Assembly (NCBI RefSeq): GCF_001528665.1
Contig: NZ_BBYJ01000023.1
Coordinates: 62,001 to 126,000 of the forward strand
Source of the DNA: Microtetraspora malaysiensis
Lineage (GTDB): Bacteria > Actinomycetota > Actinomycetes > Streptosporangiales > Streptosporangiaceae
Length of the DNA: 64,000 bases
Reading direction: 5' to 3'
This document shows positions 1-8,645 of the stretch, piece after piece. The notes below the pieces were generated by a model. It saw only the letters and a list, made by a program, of their open reading frames with translations, ran no database searches and had not been told where the DNA came from. A program made the position numbers and the translations under genes. Positions within the stretch are counted from its first letter, which is position 1; each line of letters starts with the position of its first letter.

Positions 1-37
1 TCCATGAGAGCGTCCCTGCGGAGGTGGCCGAATTTCT

Positions 38-787
38 ATGAGTGACCTGGTGGAGCGGCCTGCGGACACCGCGGTCATCATCCCGGCCAAGGATGAGGCC
101 GATCGGATCGGAGCCACGGTCGCCGCGGCGATGCGGCTTCCGGGGGTCGACCTCGTCGTCGTCGTCGACGACGGCTCGACCGACGAGACCGGCCGGGTGG
201 CCAGGGCCGCCGGGGCCCGTGTCGTACGGCACAGCCGGAACGCCGGCAAGGCCTCGGCCATGGAGAGCGGGGCCGAGGCCGTGCGCCTCCTGGACGAGGA
301 GACGCCTCGGCACCTGCTGTTCCTGGACGCCGACCTGGGCGAGACCGCCCAGCAGGCCGCTCCCCTCATCGCGCCCGTCCGTGCCGGGACGGCCGACATG
401 ACCATCGCCGTCTTCGCCACCAGGGTGAAGCTCGGCGGCCACGGCATCGTGGTACGGCTGGCCCGCGACGGCATCAAGCGGGCCACCGGTTTCGACGCGA
501 CCCAGCCGCTCAACGGCCAGCGCTGCCTGACCCGGGCCGCGTTCGACGCGGCGCTTCCGCTCGCCCGCGGGTTCGGCGTGGAGACCGGACTGACGATCGA
601 CCTGATCCGCAAGGGGTTCCGGGTGCAGGAGGTCGAGGTCGAGATGGCGCACCGGGCCACCGGCGACGACTGGAGGTCCCAGCTTCACCGGGCCAAGCAG
701 CTCAGAGACGTCGGCTGGGCCCTGGCCGCCAGAGAACCGGCCGTCATGAAGGGAACCGACGCCATCCTCCGGACCATCCGGAGCTGA
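38..787 (+). CDS. GT2 family glycosyltransferase
   Basis: The 249-residue product is a cytoplasmic family 2 glycosyltransferase. Residues 12-20 (AVIIPAKDE) form the nucleotide-sugar binding strand, VVVVDDGSTDET follows at about 40-51, and the metal-binding DxD-type motif FLDADLG lies near residue 95. There is no membrane segment. The fold is shared by polyprenol-phosphate sugar synthases and glucosyl-3-phosphoglycerate synthases, and the exact donor and acceptor cannot be read from the sequence. The neighbours (two GT-C mannosyltransferases and a large envelope membrane protein) suggest it supplies an activated sugar or primes an envelope polymer. A GGAGG lies upstream but about 13 bases from the ATG, so the start is reasonable but not certain. 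Confidence 0.85.
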   Translation: MSDLVERPADTAVIIPAKDEADRIGATVAAAMRLPGVDLVVVVDDGSTDETGRVARAAGARVVRHSRNAGKASAMESGAEAVRLLDEETPRHLLFLDADLGETAQQAAPLIAPVRAGTADMTIAVFATRVKLGGHGIVVRLARDGIKRATGFDATQPLNGQRCLTRAAFDAALPLARGFGVETGLTIDLIRKGFRVQEVEVEMAHRATGDDWRSQLHRAKQLRDVGWALAAREPAVMKGTDAILRTIRS

Positions 788-930
788 CCGGCCCCGGATC
801 GGATCGGATCGGAGGCCGGAGCCCGCGGACGCGTCTCCGGGCTGACCAGCCGTGATCGGCTCCGATCGGAGTCGGCCCGGTTGTCCACAGCCTCTACGGG
901 AACGTGCCTCGGCTGTGATGAAATTCGGGG

Positions 931-2388
931 GTGAATCGGGAGAGCGCGCGGTGGTCCGCCACGCTGATCGCGCCGGCCTTCGTCGCCGGGGCGATCCTGC
1001 TGACGATCGTCATCGCCGCTCTCGGCCCCTCGGCGATGGTCCCGCCGCTTCCGGGCCCCGGCGGGCAGCCGCCGTACTCCCTTGACCTGCGGCCCGACGG
1101 GCATCTCGTCGTGGCGCTCGCGGCGGTCGCCGTCGTGGGCGGCGCGATCGGGCTCGTCGCCGGGCTCTACGGCCTTCGCCGCCACGCCGCTCCCGATGTC
1201 CGCCGCACCCGCCTGCTGGTCGCGGCCGGGTGCCTGGCGGCGGGCGTGCTGGCGTTCCTACCGCCGGTCGGGTCGGCCGACCACCTGAACTACGCCGCCT
1301 ACGGGCGGATCGCCGTCCTCGGCCTCGATCCGTACGTCACCGTGCCGTCGGCGGTGCCGCACGACCCGGTGGCCGGGGCGGTGGAGGAGTGGCGCAACAC
1401 GCCGAGTGTCTACGGCCCGGTGGCGACGGGGGTGCAGGCCCTCGCCAGCTGGGTCGGCGGCGATTCGGTGCGGCTGACGGTCTTCGTGCTGACCCTGGTC
1501 AACGCCGCCGCGTTCGTCGCCACCGCGCTGCTGCTGCACCGGGTCACCCGCGGCGACCCCAGGCGGCAGCGCCGCGCCGCGCTGCTGTGGGCGGTGAACC
1601 CGCTCGTCGTCTACCAGCTGGCCGCGGGGATGCACGTGGACACGCTGGCCGTGGCCTTCGTGGTCGCCGCCCTGGTCGTGGAGTCGGGGGTGCTCCTCGG
1701 GCTCGGCATCGCGGTCAAGGTGACCGTCGGCCTGGTCGCGCTCGGGCCCGCCTGGCGACATCGGCGCGATCCGCGCCGGCTGCTGCTGATCGCGGGCTCG
1801 GCCATCCTGACCGTGGCGGTGGCGTACTGGCTGGCCGGGCCGCACGCGCTCGACCAGGTGCTGAACGCGAGCAAGTCGGTGTCGTTCGCCACTCCCTGGA
1901 AGCTGGTGCAGCGGGCGCTCCAGGCCGTGTTCGACGACGGCGCCTACCGCGCCTGGATCCAGACCGGGTCGCTGCTCCTCATGGTCGTGCTCTCCTGGCT
2001 GCTGCTGCGTGCCGGTGCGGCGGGCCGGGTCGGGTCTCCCCCGGGTGTGCCGGAGAGCGGCGCGGGCGAGGCTCGCCTGGTGGCGCTGGCCGTCGTGGTG
2101 GCCTGGCTGTTCGCCACGCCGTACGCGCTGCCGTGGTACGACGGGCTCGCGCTCGCGCTGCTGGCGATGGTCCCGGCGTCGACGCTGGACTGGTTCGTGG
2201 TGGGACGGATGGCCCTGCTGTCGACGGCCTATCTGCCGGCCAGGCAGCTCGACCAGCCGCCCGACCTGAGCTGGCTGGTGACGGTCGTCAGGACGCAGGT
2301 GGTGCCGTGGCTGCTGCTGGCGCTGACGGTCGCCCTGGTGTGGTGGGCGGCGCGAGCTGGAGCGCGCGCACGGACGCGGCGAGCGTGA
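931..2388 (+). CDS. GT-C fold polyprenol-phosphate mannosyltransferase, MptB-like
   Basis: The 485-residue GTG-start product is a polytopic membrane protein with about ten to twelve hydrophobic segments. After the first three segments it carries SADHLNYAAYGR (about residue 115), then DPY and YGPVATG, an arrangement typical of actinobacterial GT-C enzymes that take mannose from polyprenol-phosphate-mannose outside the membrane and extend alpha-1,6 mannan chains (MptA/MptB type). The acidic loop residue D in SADH is the likely catalytic base by family analogy. The linkage made is inferred only. The last 101 bases overlap the 3' end of the convergent membrane-protein gene on the other strand. 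Confidence 0.75.
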   Translation: MNRESARWSATLIAPAFVAGAILLTIVIAALGPSAMVPPLPGPGGQPPYSLDLRPDGHLVVALAAVAVVGGAIGLVAGLYGLRRHAAPDVRRTRLLVAAGCLAAGVLAFLPPVGSADHLNYAAYGRIAVLGLDPYVTVPSAVPHDPVAGAVEEWRNTPSVYGPVATGVQALASWVGGDSVRLTVFVLTLVNAAAFVATALLLHRVTRGDPRRQRRAALLWAVNPLVVYQLAAGMHVDTLAVAFVVAALVVESGVLLGLGIAVKVTVGLVALGPAWRHRRDPRRLLLIAGSAILTVAVAYWLAGPHALDQVLNASKSVSFATPWKLVQRALQAVFDDGAYRAWIQTGSLLLMVVLSWLLLRAGAAGRVGSPPGVPESGAGEARLVALAVVVAWLFATPYALPWYDGLALALLAMVPASTLDWFVVGRMALLSTAYLPARQLDQPPDLSWLVTVVRTQVVPWLLLALTVALVWWAARAGARARTRRA

Positions 2389-4690
2389 GCGGCACCGCAA
2401 CAGTGAGCGCCATGGCCGGGATCGCGATCCCCGAGTCGTTGATCAGGAAGCCGGTCATGGTGGCGGCCAGCGCGCCGAACAGCCCCGCCCGCAGCGCCGG
2501 GGCCCTGCTGTAGGCGAGGGTGAGCGCCGGGGCGCCCCAGCGCGACGGGCGGGCCAGCACCAGGAACAGGAACGCGATCGCGACAACCGAGAGCACGGTC
2601 AGCTCGGTGTTGCCGAGCGTGTTGAGCATCGCTCCGAACTTGCGGCCCACGACCTCGGGGCCCTCGCCGTCGGCGACCTGCTGGACGAACGCGCCCAGAT
2701 GCGTCCGCCGGTCCGCCGGGCGGAGCCAGTCGAACAGCGCGATGGCCGCGATCAGCACGGCTCCCGCCGCGCCGATGGCGACCAGCCGGACGAACGACAC
2801 CCGCAGGCCGTACAGCATGAGCGCGAAGACGGCGAACCCGACGACGAACGCGGGTACGCCGCCGAAGTCGGCCCCCCAGCTCGGCCAGCCGTCCGCCACG
2901 ATCGCGAGCACCCCGTAGGCGAGCAGGAGGAACCGTGGCTTGACGACGTGGGCGAGCCCGGCGAGGGCCAGGATCGTGCCCGTCGCGAAGATCGCGAAGG
3001 GCATGTTGCCGAAGCCGTAGAAGCGGCCGCCGGTCACCGGCTCGTATCCGGTGACCGCGTTCACCTGAAGCGTCGAGCCCGTCATGACGTCGGCGAGGAG
3101 CGCGAGCGAGCTGACCGCGGCGACCACCGTCAGCGGGCCGGCCACGTGCTCGCGCCACGGCCCGGCGAACGCGAGTGCCGCGATGACCCCGGCGAACCCG
3201 AGGATCGTCGCGATCAGGGCGGGCATGGGGTACGCCATGTGCCACCACGGCACGAGCTGCGCCAGGAACGTCGAGATCGGGATCGCGCCGCTGACCACGG
3301 CCACCACCTGGGTGGTGGTCAGCATCCGCCGGCGCCGCCTGATCACGAAGGCGGCGAGGCCGTAGAACAGCACCTGGATGGCGACGAGCGCGACGAAGAA
3401 CGGTTGTCTGACGTCCCTGAGCACCTGGGAGGCCAGGTCGGCGTCGGCCAGCTCCGCGACGACCTCGGCCGTGTCCTCGGGGGCGTCGCCGCCACGCTGC
3501 CAGGCCCGGCCCACCACTCCCTGCGGCACGTCGAGTCCGGCCGTCGTCAGGACGGTCGCGGTCAGGTCGGTGATCGTGACCAGGGCGTCCTGCCGGGTGG
3601 AGGTCGCGGTCAGGTATCCGCGTCCGTACGGCGAGGCGCCGGTCGTCGCAGAGGTGCCGGCGGCGGCGTGCGGGGCACTGCCCGCGATGGCGACGTGCAG
3701 GTGCGGGTCGAGCGAGCCGATGCCCGAGTCGGCGAGCCCGGCGACGAGGACGACGGAGCCGGAAGGGACGCGGCCGAGGATGTCGCCGACGGTCTGGTCG
3801 GCCGCGATGACGGCCGAGTCGCGTGCGGTGCCGGTGAGATCGGAGGGCGTTGTGCCCGGGGGGCCCGCGGCGCGTCGCGCGACGGCGGCCTCGGCGATCT
3901 CGCCCGCCTCCGCGAACACGGCGGTGTACGGGGCCAGGTCGGGCAGCTCGTTGAGCGTGGCGGCATATTTCTGGACTTTTCCGGATGTGTCGGCGGCGCC
4001 GAGGGCCGCGCCCGGACCGACGGCGGCGACCTTCCCGCCCGCGGCGACGATCGTCTGCCCCAGCAGCCCGATCCGCCCGCCGTACGACTGGGTCCGCTGG
4101 TAGGCGGCGAACTCGTTCCAGCCGGGGATCGTCGCCGAGCCGTCGGGGGCCGCCTGGGGGACCGGCGTGGCCGCGCAGTCATTCCCCGCGGTCCCGGCCC
4201 GCTGGCCCGCCGAGACCGTCAGCCAGCCGCTGACGGGGCAGGTCACGTTGCGGCCGCCGGGTGGGATGACGCGGGAGGACAGCGACGCCGAGCTGCCCTC
4301 GCCGGTCAGCCGCCACAGGTTGGGCGTACGCCGCCGGTCGAGGTCGCTCCACAGGAGCCCGGGCACCCCGATGACCACCACCCGCCCGGAGGGTGCCGCC
4401 CGCCCGGTTCCGGAGGCTTCGCCCGTCGCGGTGTGGAGTGGGGCCGTCCGCGCACGCGTCGCTCCCGAGGCGTGTGCCTCTTCCGCGTGGGCCGGGGTGG
4501 GAAGGGCCAGGAGCAGCAGGCCCAGCAGAAGCGTGACCGCCACGGCCACGAAGCGACGGGGGAAGCCGTACGGGACCTCAGACGTCGGCGGGGGCGCCGC
4601 CGAGCCGGAGCCGTCCGGCGCGGCGGAAAACGCGAGCCACGGGCGGCCATGCGGTCGTGACCGGGAAAGGCCGATCCCGAATCGCCTCAC
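2288..4690 (-). CDS. Large membrane protein with alkaline-phosphatase-like extracytoplasmic domain
   Basis: The 800-residue product has a hydrophobic export or anchor segment at about residues 46-68 ending in a PTPAHAEE-type processing site. A soluble region of about 350 residues follows, beginning VVVIGVPGLLWSDLD and including GRNVTCPVSGW and SVVLVAGLADSG, which looks like the metal-dependent alkaline phosphatase / phosphodiesterase superfamily. From about residue 425 there are roughly nine transmembrane helices, the first followed by a basic RRRRR stretch. Such proteins sit beside envelope glycan genes in actinomycetes, so a role in transferring or trimming phosphate-linked envelope groups is plausible but unproven. 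Its 3' end overlaps the preceding mannosyltransferase gene by 101 bases on the opposite strand. Confidence 0.65.
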   Translation of the reverse strand: MRRFGIGLSRSRPHGRPWLAFSAAPDGSGSAAPPPTSEVPYGFPRRFVAVAVTLLLGLLLLALPTPAHAEEAHASGATRARTAPLHTATGEASGTGRAAPSGRVVVIGVPGLLWSDLDRRRTPNLWRLTGEGSSASLSSRVIPPGGRNVTCPVSGWLTVSAGQRAGTAGNDCAATPVPQAAPDGSATIPGWNEFAAYQRTQSYGGRIGLLGQTIVAAGGKVAAVGPGAALGAADTSGKVQKYAATLNELPDLAPYTAVFAEAGEIAEAAVARRAAGPPGTTPSDLTGTARDSAVIAADQTVGDILGRVPSGSVVLVAGLADSGIGSLDPHLHVAIAGSAPHAAAGTSATTGASPYGRGYLTATSTRQDALVTITDLTATVLTTAGLDVPQGVVGRAWQRGGDAPEDTAEVVAELADADLASQVLRDVRQPFFVALVAIQVLFYGLAAFVIRRRRRMLTTTQVVAVVSGAIPISTFLAQLVPWWHMAYPMPALIATILGFAGVIAALAFAGPWREHVAGPLTVVAAVSSLALLADVMTGSTLQVNAVTGYEPVTGGRFYGFGNMPFAIFATGTILALAGLAHVVKPRFLLLAYGVLAIVADGWPSWGADFGGVPAFVVGFAVFALMLYGLRVSFVRLVAIGAAGAVLIAAIALFDWLRPADRRTHLGAFVQQVADGEGPEVVGRKFGAMLNTLGNTELTVLSVVAIAFLFLVLARPSRWGAPALTLAYSRAPALRAGLFGALAATMTGFLINDSGIAIPAMALTVAVPLTLAASVRALQLAPPTTPGRPSAPAAATAPPAS

Positions 4691-4847
4691 GTGCTCTCCT
4701 CACTTCGTCTGATCCCACCGTCGCCTGGCTCAAGGCCCGGCCGGCGCGCGGCCCGACCGTGCCGGCTCGCGCTGTCGCGCGGCCCCCTGCTGTACGCGGC
4801 CCTCGGCGTACGGGCACCCGGCGGGCCCCGTCACGCTACTTCGCAAA

Positions 4848-4880
4848 CCGTGGCGAAAGTCCACGGTAGCCTGCCTGGAC
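4848..4880 (+). promoter_or_regulatory. Inverted repeat and leaderless-type -10 of GT87 gene
   Basis: CCGTGG-N7-CCACGG (4848-4866) is immediately followed by a -10-like TAGCCT (4867-4872) that ends 8 bases before the ATG at 4881. This spacing would place transcription initiation at or next to the start codon, so the transcript is probably leaderless. The inverted repeat overlaps the spacer and may be an operator. Confidence 0.45.
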
Positions 4881-6188
4881 ATGAGGACAGGCGAGACGAT
4901 CATCGCGAAACGGGCCTGGTGGGCCTGGGCGGCGGCCGCGCTGATCGTCGTCGGCGCCGCGATCCCGCTCGTCGCGTACTGGCTGACGAACCCCGCCGAC
5001 CAGCGCCTCGTCGATCTTGACGTCTACCGCACGGGCGGGCAGAGCCTGCTGCTCGGCGTCCCGCTCTATGACGTGATCACGCCGGCTCCTCAGTTGCTGC
5101 CGTTCACCTATCCGCCGATCGCGGCCATGCTGGCGGCGCCGCTCGCCGCCGTCTCGTGGCCGGTCGCCCAATGGGTGTGGACGATCGCCATCGTCGCCAC
5201 CCTCGCGGTGACGGTCCGGTACGGCTTCCGCCCCGCGCTCTCGCCACGGGCGGCCCCGCCGGAAGCCGAGGACGACGGCGCGGCGGCCGCCGCGCCGTGG
5301 CTCGGCCGGGCGGCGCGCTGGGCGGTGCCGCTCGCGTTCGCGGTCGGGGTGGTGGCCTGCCTCTACCTCATGCCGATCAGGGATCAGGTGCGGTTCGGCC
5401 AGGTCGATCTCTTCCTTGTGGCGTTGTGCCTGCTCGACTGCGTGGCCCGCCGTCCCTGGTGGCCGCGCGGGATGCTCATCGGGCTGGCCACCGCGGTAAA
5501 ACTCACTCCCGGCGTTTTCCTCATCTATCTCGCTATAACGGGATTTTCGTGGCGAAAGCCGTACATGCGGGATGAAGGGCAGGGGCGGGCCTTCTTCATG
5601 GCCGTATTCACCGCGGCGCTGCTCACCGTGATGCCGTTCCTGGTCATCCCTTCGGACGCCAAGGACTTCTGGTTCTCCGCGCTGCTCGACCCCGGCCGCC
5701 TGGGCGCGAACGCGGCCACCACGAACCAGTCGATCCGGGGCATGCTGATCCGTCTCTACCTGCCCGACTCGGTCACCTCCGCACTGTGGCTGGTCGCCGT
5801 CGCCGCCGTCGGCTGGTACGGCTTCCGCCAGGCCCGCCGCGCGTACCTGGACGGGGACCCGATGACGGCCGTGGCGCTAACCGGGCTGATGGCGGTGCTG
5901 CTCTCCCCCGTCGCCTGGATCCACCACCTCGCCTGGGTGGTCGTCGTGCTGGCGGCGCTCGTGGGGGCCGGGACCGACCGGGTCCGGCTGCTGGTCGCCG
6001 GGGGCGTCTGGCTCTTCTACGTGGTCCCCGTGCCCTGGTGGGGGGTGTCCCTCAAGGCGCTGGAGATCCCCGTCCTGAGCCCGGTGCTCGGCAAGATCGT
6101 GCAGAACGGGTTCGGTCTCGGGGCGCTCGCTCTGGTGTGGCTGCTCGGCTCCTGGCTCCCCCGCCGCCGCGCCCGGATCGCCCCGTAG
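4881..6188 (+). CDS. GT87 family polyprenol-phosphate mannosyltransferase
   Basis: The 435-residue polytopic membrane protein has the features of the GT87 (DUF2029) group: an N-terminal helix, an extracytoplasmic loop with DLDVYRTGGQSLLLG and PLYD, then PFTYPPIAA, a later VKLTPGVFLIYL segment, and NQSIRGM further on. GT87 enzymes such as mycobacterial PimE or the Rv2181 type add alpha-1,2 mannose to lipoglycans or phosphatidylinositol mannosides using polyprenol-phosphate-mannose. There is no Shine-Dalgarno site. A TAGCCT -10 element ends 8 bases upstream, fitting a leaderless mRNA. The exact acceptor is unknown; the adjacent GT-C enzyme and GT2 enzyme point to the same envelope polymer. Confidence 0.8.
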   Translation: MRTGETIIAKRAWWAWAAAALIVVGAAIPLVAYWLTNPADQRLVDLDVYRTGGQSLLLGVPLYDVITPAPQLLPFTYPPIAAMLAAPLAAVSWPVAQWVWTIAIVATLAVTVRYGFRPALSPRAAPPEAEDDGAAAAAPWLGRAARWAVPLAFAVGVVACLYLMPIRDQVRFGQVDLFLVALCLLDCVARRPWWPRGMLIGLATAVKLTPGVFLIYLAITGFSWRKPYMRDEGQGRAFFMAVFTAALLTVMPFLVIPSDAKDFWFSALLDPGRLGANAATTNQSIRGMLIRLYLPDSVTSALWLVAVAAVGWYGFRQARRAYLDGDPMTAVALTGLMAVLLSPVAWIHHLAWVVVVLAALVGAGTDRVRLLVAGGVWLFYVVPVPWWGVSLKALEIPVLSPVLGKIVQNGFGLGALALVWLLGSWLPRRRARIAP

Positions 6189-6223
6189 CGGAAATCTCGG
6201 TGTGGGCAGTTGTGACGGGTAGC

Positions 6224-6235
6224 TAACCTTGTGCT
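6224..6235 (+). promoter_or_regulatory. Leaderless promoter -10 of pheA
   Basis: TAACCT at 6224-6229 lies exactly 6 bases before the ATG of pheA and no Shine-Dalgarno sequence is present, so transcription probably starts on the A of the ATG. Confidence 0.45.
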
Positions 6236-7156
6236 ATGCCAAAGCTCGCGTACCTGGGGCCGGAGGGCACCTTCACCGAGGCCGCCGCGCGCGGCCTCGC
6301 ACCCGACGCCGAGCGCCTGCCCTGCGCGAACGTCGGAGCCGCGCTGGACGCGGTCCGCTCCGGGCAGGCCGACGGCGCCGTGGTCCCCTTGGAGAACTCG
6401 CTCGAAGGCGGCATCATCCAGACGCTGGACGAGTTCGCGTGGGGCCAGCCGCTGCTGATCGTCGCGGAGTACCTGCTGCCGGTCGAGTTCTCGCTGCTCG
6501 TCCGCCCGGGCACCGAGCCGCGCCAGATCAAGCGGGTCACGACGCATCCCGCCGCCCACACCCAGTGCCGGAACTTCATCGAGCGCGAGCTTCCCGGCGC
6601 CGTCGTCATCCCGGCCGCCTCGACCGCCGCCGCCGCGCAGGAGGTGGCCAACCCCGATTCTCCGTACGACGCGGCGATCAGCCCGGCGATCGCGGGCGAG
6701 GTGTACGGCCTTGAGGAGGCGGCGTCGAACATCGGCGACCGCAACGACACGGTGACCAGGTTCGTCCGGGTGGCCCCGCCCGGCCACGTCCCGGAGCCGA
6801 CGGGTGCCGACCGCACCTCCCTGGTGGCTTTCCTCAAGGAGGACCACGCCGGAGCGCTGCTGGAGATGCTGAACGAGTTCGCCGTGCGCGGCGTGAACCT
6901 GACCCGGATCGAGTCCCGCCCGACCGGCCAGGGCATCGGCAGCTATTTCTTCCACTTCGACGCCGAGGGGCACGTCGCCGACGCCCGGGTGGGCGAGGCG
7001 CTCTCCGGCCTGCACCGGATCTGCAGCGATCTGCGCTTCCTCGGCAGCTATCCGCGGGCCGACCGGGTCGTTACGCAGATCAGGCCGGGCACCTCCGACG
7101 GCGACTTCGGCGAGGCGGCCGGCTGGCTCACCCGGATGCGTTCCGGACGGGTCTGA
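6236..7156 (+). CDS. pheA: Prephenate dehydratase
   Basis: This 306-residue enzyme converts prephenate to phenylpyruvate, the last specific step before transamination to phenylalanine. It starts KLAYLGPEGTFTEAA. The periplasmic-binding-like catalytic domain covers about residues 1-185, with VPLENSLEGG and the catalytic NDTVTRF motif (Thr before Arg). A C-terminal ACT regulatory domain (about 198-275) carries GALLEMLNEFAVRGVNLTRI and ESRP, the phenylalanine-binding signature, so feedback inhibition by phenylalanine is expected. It stands alone without chorismate mutase, as is normal in actinomycetes. The mRNA is probably leaderless. Confidence 0.97.
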   Translation: MPKLAYLGPEGTFTEAAARGLAPDAERLPCANVGAALDAVRSGQADGAVVPLENSLEGGIIQTLDEFAWGQPLLIVAEYLLPVEFSLLVRPGTEPRQIKRVTTHPAAHTQCRNFIERELPGAVVIPAASTAAAAQEVANPDSPYDAAISPAIAGEVYGLEEAASNIGDRNDTVTRFVRVAPPGHVPEPTGADRTSLVAFLKEDHAGALLEMLNEFAVRGVNLTRIESRPTGQGIGSYFFHFDAEGHVADARVGEALSGLHRICSDLRFLGSYPRADRVVTQIRPGTSDGDFGEAAGWLTRMRSGRV

Positions 7157-7169
7157 GCCCCGCCTGCCG

Positions 7170-7212
7170 GACGGCCCGCGCCGATCACCTGGACGGATCG
7201 GCGCGGGCCGTC
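7170..7212 (+). terminator. Strong hairpin after pheA
   Basis: A perfect 17-bp inverted repeat (arms 7170-7186 and 7196-7212, 9-base loop) begins 13 bases after the pheA stop. It lacks a long T run, as is common in high-GC actinomycetes, but its position makes it the likely pheA terminator and separates pheA from serS. Confidence 0.7.
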
Positions 7213-7277
7213 GGGCATCACGGCGTCACGCCGCGCCGCATCGGATAATCGGGGCGCATATGGTAGCCGTACCTCGG

Positions 7278-7290
7278 TAGCCTTTGTTTC
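7278..7290 (+). promoter_or_regulatory. Leaderless promoter -10 of serS
   Basis: TAGCCT at 7278-7283 is followed by 7 bases and then the GTG start of serS, with no Shine-Dalgarno site. No T-box-like leader can fit here. Confidence 0.45.
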
Positions 7291-8553
7291 GTGATTGACC
7301 TGCGTACCCTTCGTGAGGACCCGGACCGGCTCCGGGCGTCGCAGCGCGCCCGCGGTGAGGACGACTCGGTCGTCGACACGCTGCTCTCCCTCGACGAGCG
7401 CCGTCGAAGTGCGCTATCGGCCTTCGAGTCGCTGCGCGCCGAGCAGAAGTCCATCGGCAAGTCGGTGTCCAAAGCCTCCGGAGACGAGCGCCAGGCGCTG
7501 CTCGACCGAGCCAAGAACCTCGCCGCGCAGGTGAAGGCCGCCGAGGCCGACGCCGAGAAGGCGGCCGCCGAGTTCGACGTGGTGATCGAGGGCGTCCCCA
7601 ACATCGTGGACGTGGCGGCCCCGGCCGGCGGCGAGGACGACTACGTCGTGCTGGAGGAGATCGGCGAGAAGCCCTCGTTCGACTTCACCCCGCGCGACCA
7701 CCTGGAGCTGGGCGAGATGCTCGGCGCCATCGACATGGAGCGCGGCGCCAAGGTCTCGGGCGCGCGGTTCTTCTTCCTGACCGGGGTCGGCGCGCGGCTC
7801 CAGCTCGGCCTGCTCAACATGGGGATGCAGCAGGCGATCGAGACCGGCTTCACCCCGATGATCACTCCGGTGCTGGTCAGGCCCGAGTCGATGCAGGGCA
7901 CCGGTTTCCACGTCGCCCACGACAAGGAGATCTATCGCCTGCCCGAGGACGACCTCTACCTGGTCGGCACCTCCGAGGTGCCGCTGGCGGCCTACCACGG
8001 CGACGAGATCCTCGAGCGCGGCTCGCTGCCACTGCGCTACGCCGGCTGGTCGTCGTGCTTCCGCCGCGAGGCCGGCTCGTACGGCAAGGACACCCGGGGC
8101 ATCATCCGGGTCCACCAGTTCGACAAGGTCGAGATGTTCTCCTACTGCCGCCCGGAGGAAGCGGACGAGGAGCACCAGCGCCTGCTCGCCTGGGAGAAGG
8201 AGATGCTGGCCAAGGTCGAGCTGCCGTACCGCGTGATCGACACGGCCGCGGGCGACCTCGGCACCTCGGCGGCGCGCAAGTTCGACTGCGAGGCGTGGAT
8301 CCCGAGCCAGGGCCGCTACCGCGAGGTCACCTCGACGTCGAACTGCACCCAGTTCCAGGCCCGCCGCATGCGCGTGCGCTACCGCGACGAGGACGGCAAG
8401 CCGCAGGCCGTCGCGACCCTGAACGGCACCCTGGCCACCACCCGCTGGATCGTCGCCATCCTGGAGAACCACCAGCAGGCGGACGGCTCGGTGGTGGTTC
8501 CCAAGGCGCTGCGCCCGTTCGTCGGGCTCGACGTCCTGGAGCCGGTGAAGTAG
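7291..8553 (+). CDS. serS: Seryl-tRNA synthetase
   Basis: The 420-residue class II aminoacyl-tRNA synthetase charges tRNA-Ser with serine. Residues 1 to about 105 form the antiparallel coiled-coil arm ([17 protein letters not shown], then helices rich in A, K and E) that grips the long variable arm of tRNA-Ser. The catalytic domain contains [10 protein letters not shown], motif 2 ([18 protein letters not shown]) and motif 3 ([19 protein letters not shown]). The length is normal. The GTG start is supported by the N-terminal match to the family. A cognate tRNA-Ser(UGA) gene lies 7.6 kb downstream, but the two are not co-transcribed. Confidence 0.98.
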   Translation: MIDLRTLREDPDRLRASQRARGEDDSVVDTLLSLDERRRSALSAFESLRAEQKSIGKSVSKASGDERQALLDRAKNLAAQVKAAEADAEKAAAEFDVVIEGVPNIVDVAAPAGGEDDYVVLEEIGEKPSFDFTPRDHLELGEMLGAIDMERGAKVSGARFFFLTGVGARLQLGLLNMGMQQAIETGFTPMITPVLVRPESMQGTGFHVAHDKEIYRLPEDDLYLVGTSEVPLAAYHGDEILERGSLPLRYAGWSSCFRREAGSYGKDTRGIIRVHQFDKVEMFSYCRPEEADEEHQRLLAWEKEMLAKVELPYRVIDTAAGDLGTSAARKFDCEAWIPSQGRYREVTSTSNCTQFQARRMRVRYRDEDGKPQAVATLNGTLATTRWIVAILENHQQADGSVVVPKALRPFVGLDVLEPVK

Positions 8554-8567
8554 CCGAACGCCCAAGG

Positions 8568-8609
8568 AAGGCCTGAGAAAGGCCCGAGAAAGGCCCGAGA
8601 AGGCCTGAG
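8568..8609 (+). repeat. Four short tandem repeats after serS
   Basis: AAGGCCYGAG occurs four times (8568, 8579, 8590, 8600) with a 10-11 base period, directly before the terminator hairpin. The unit resembles the hairpin arm that follows, so local slippage during replication is a simple explanation. Confidence 0.8.
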
Positions 8610-8610
8610 G

Positions 8611-8645
8611 AAGGCCCCGCCTACCCGGCGGGGCCTTTCCTTTTC
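8611..8645 (+). terminator. Rho-independent terminator of serS
   Basis: A perfect 11-bp stem (8611-8621 with 8627-8637, loop TACCC) is followed by a T-rich tail (TTCCTTTT). It closes serS and overlaps the stop codon of the convergent gene, so it may also act in the other direction. Confidence 0.85.

Noticed and set aside
7157-7290. T-box or riboswitch before serS
   Set aside because: The region is filled by the pheA terminator and a leaderless -10 element; no T-box motif is present.
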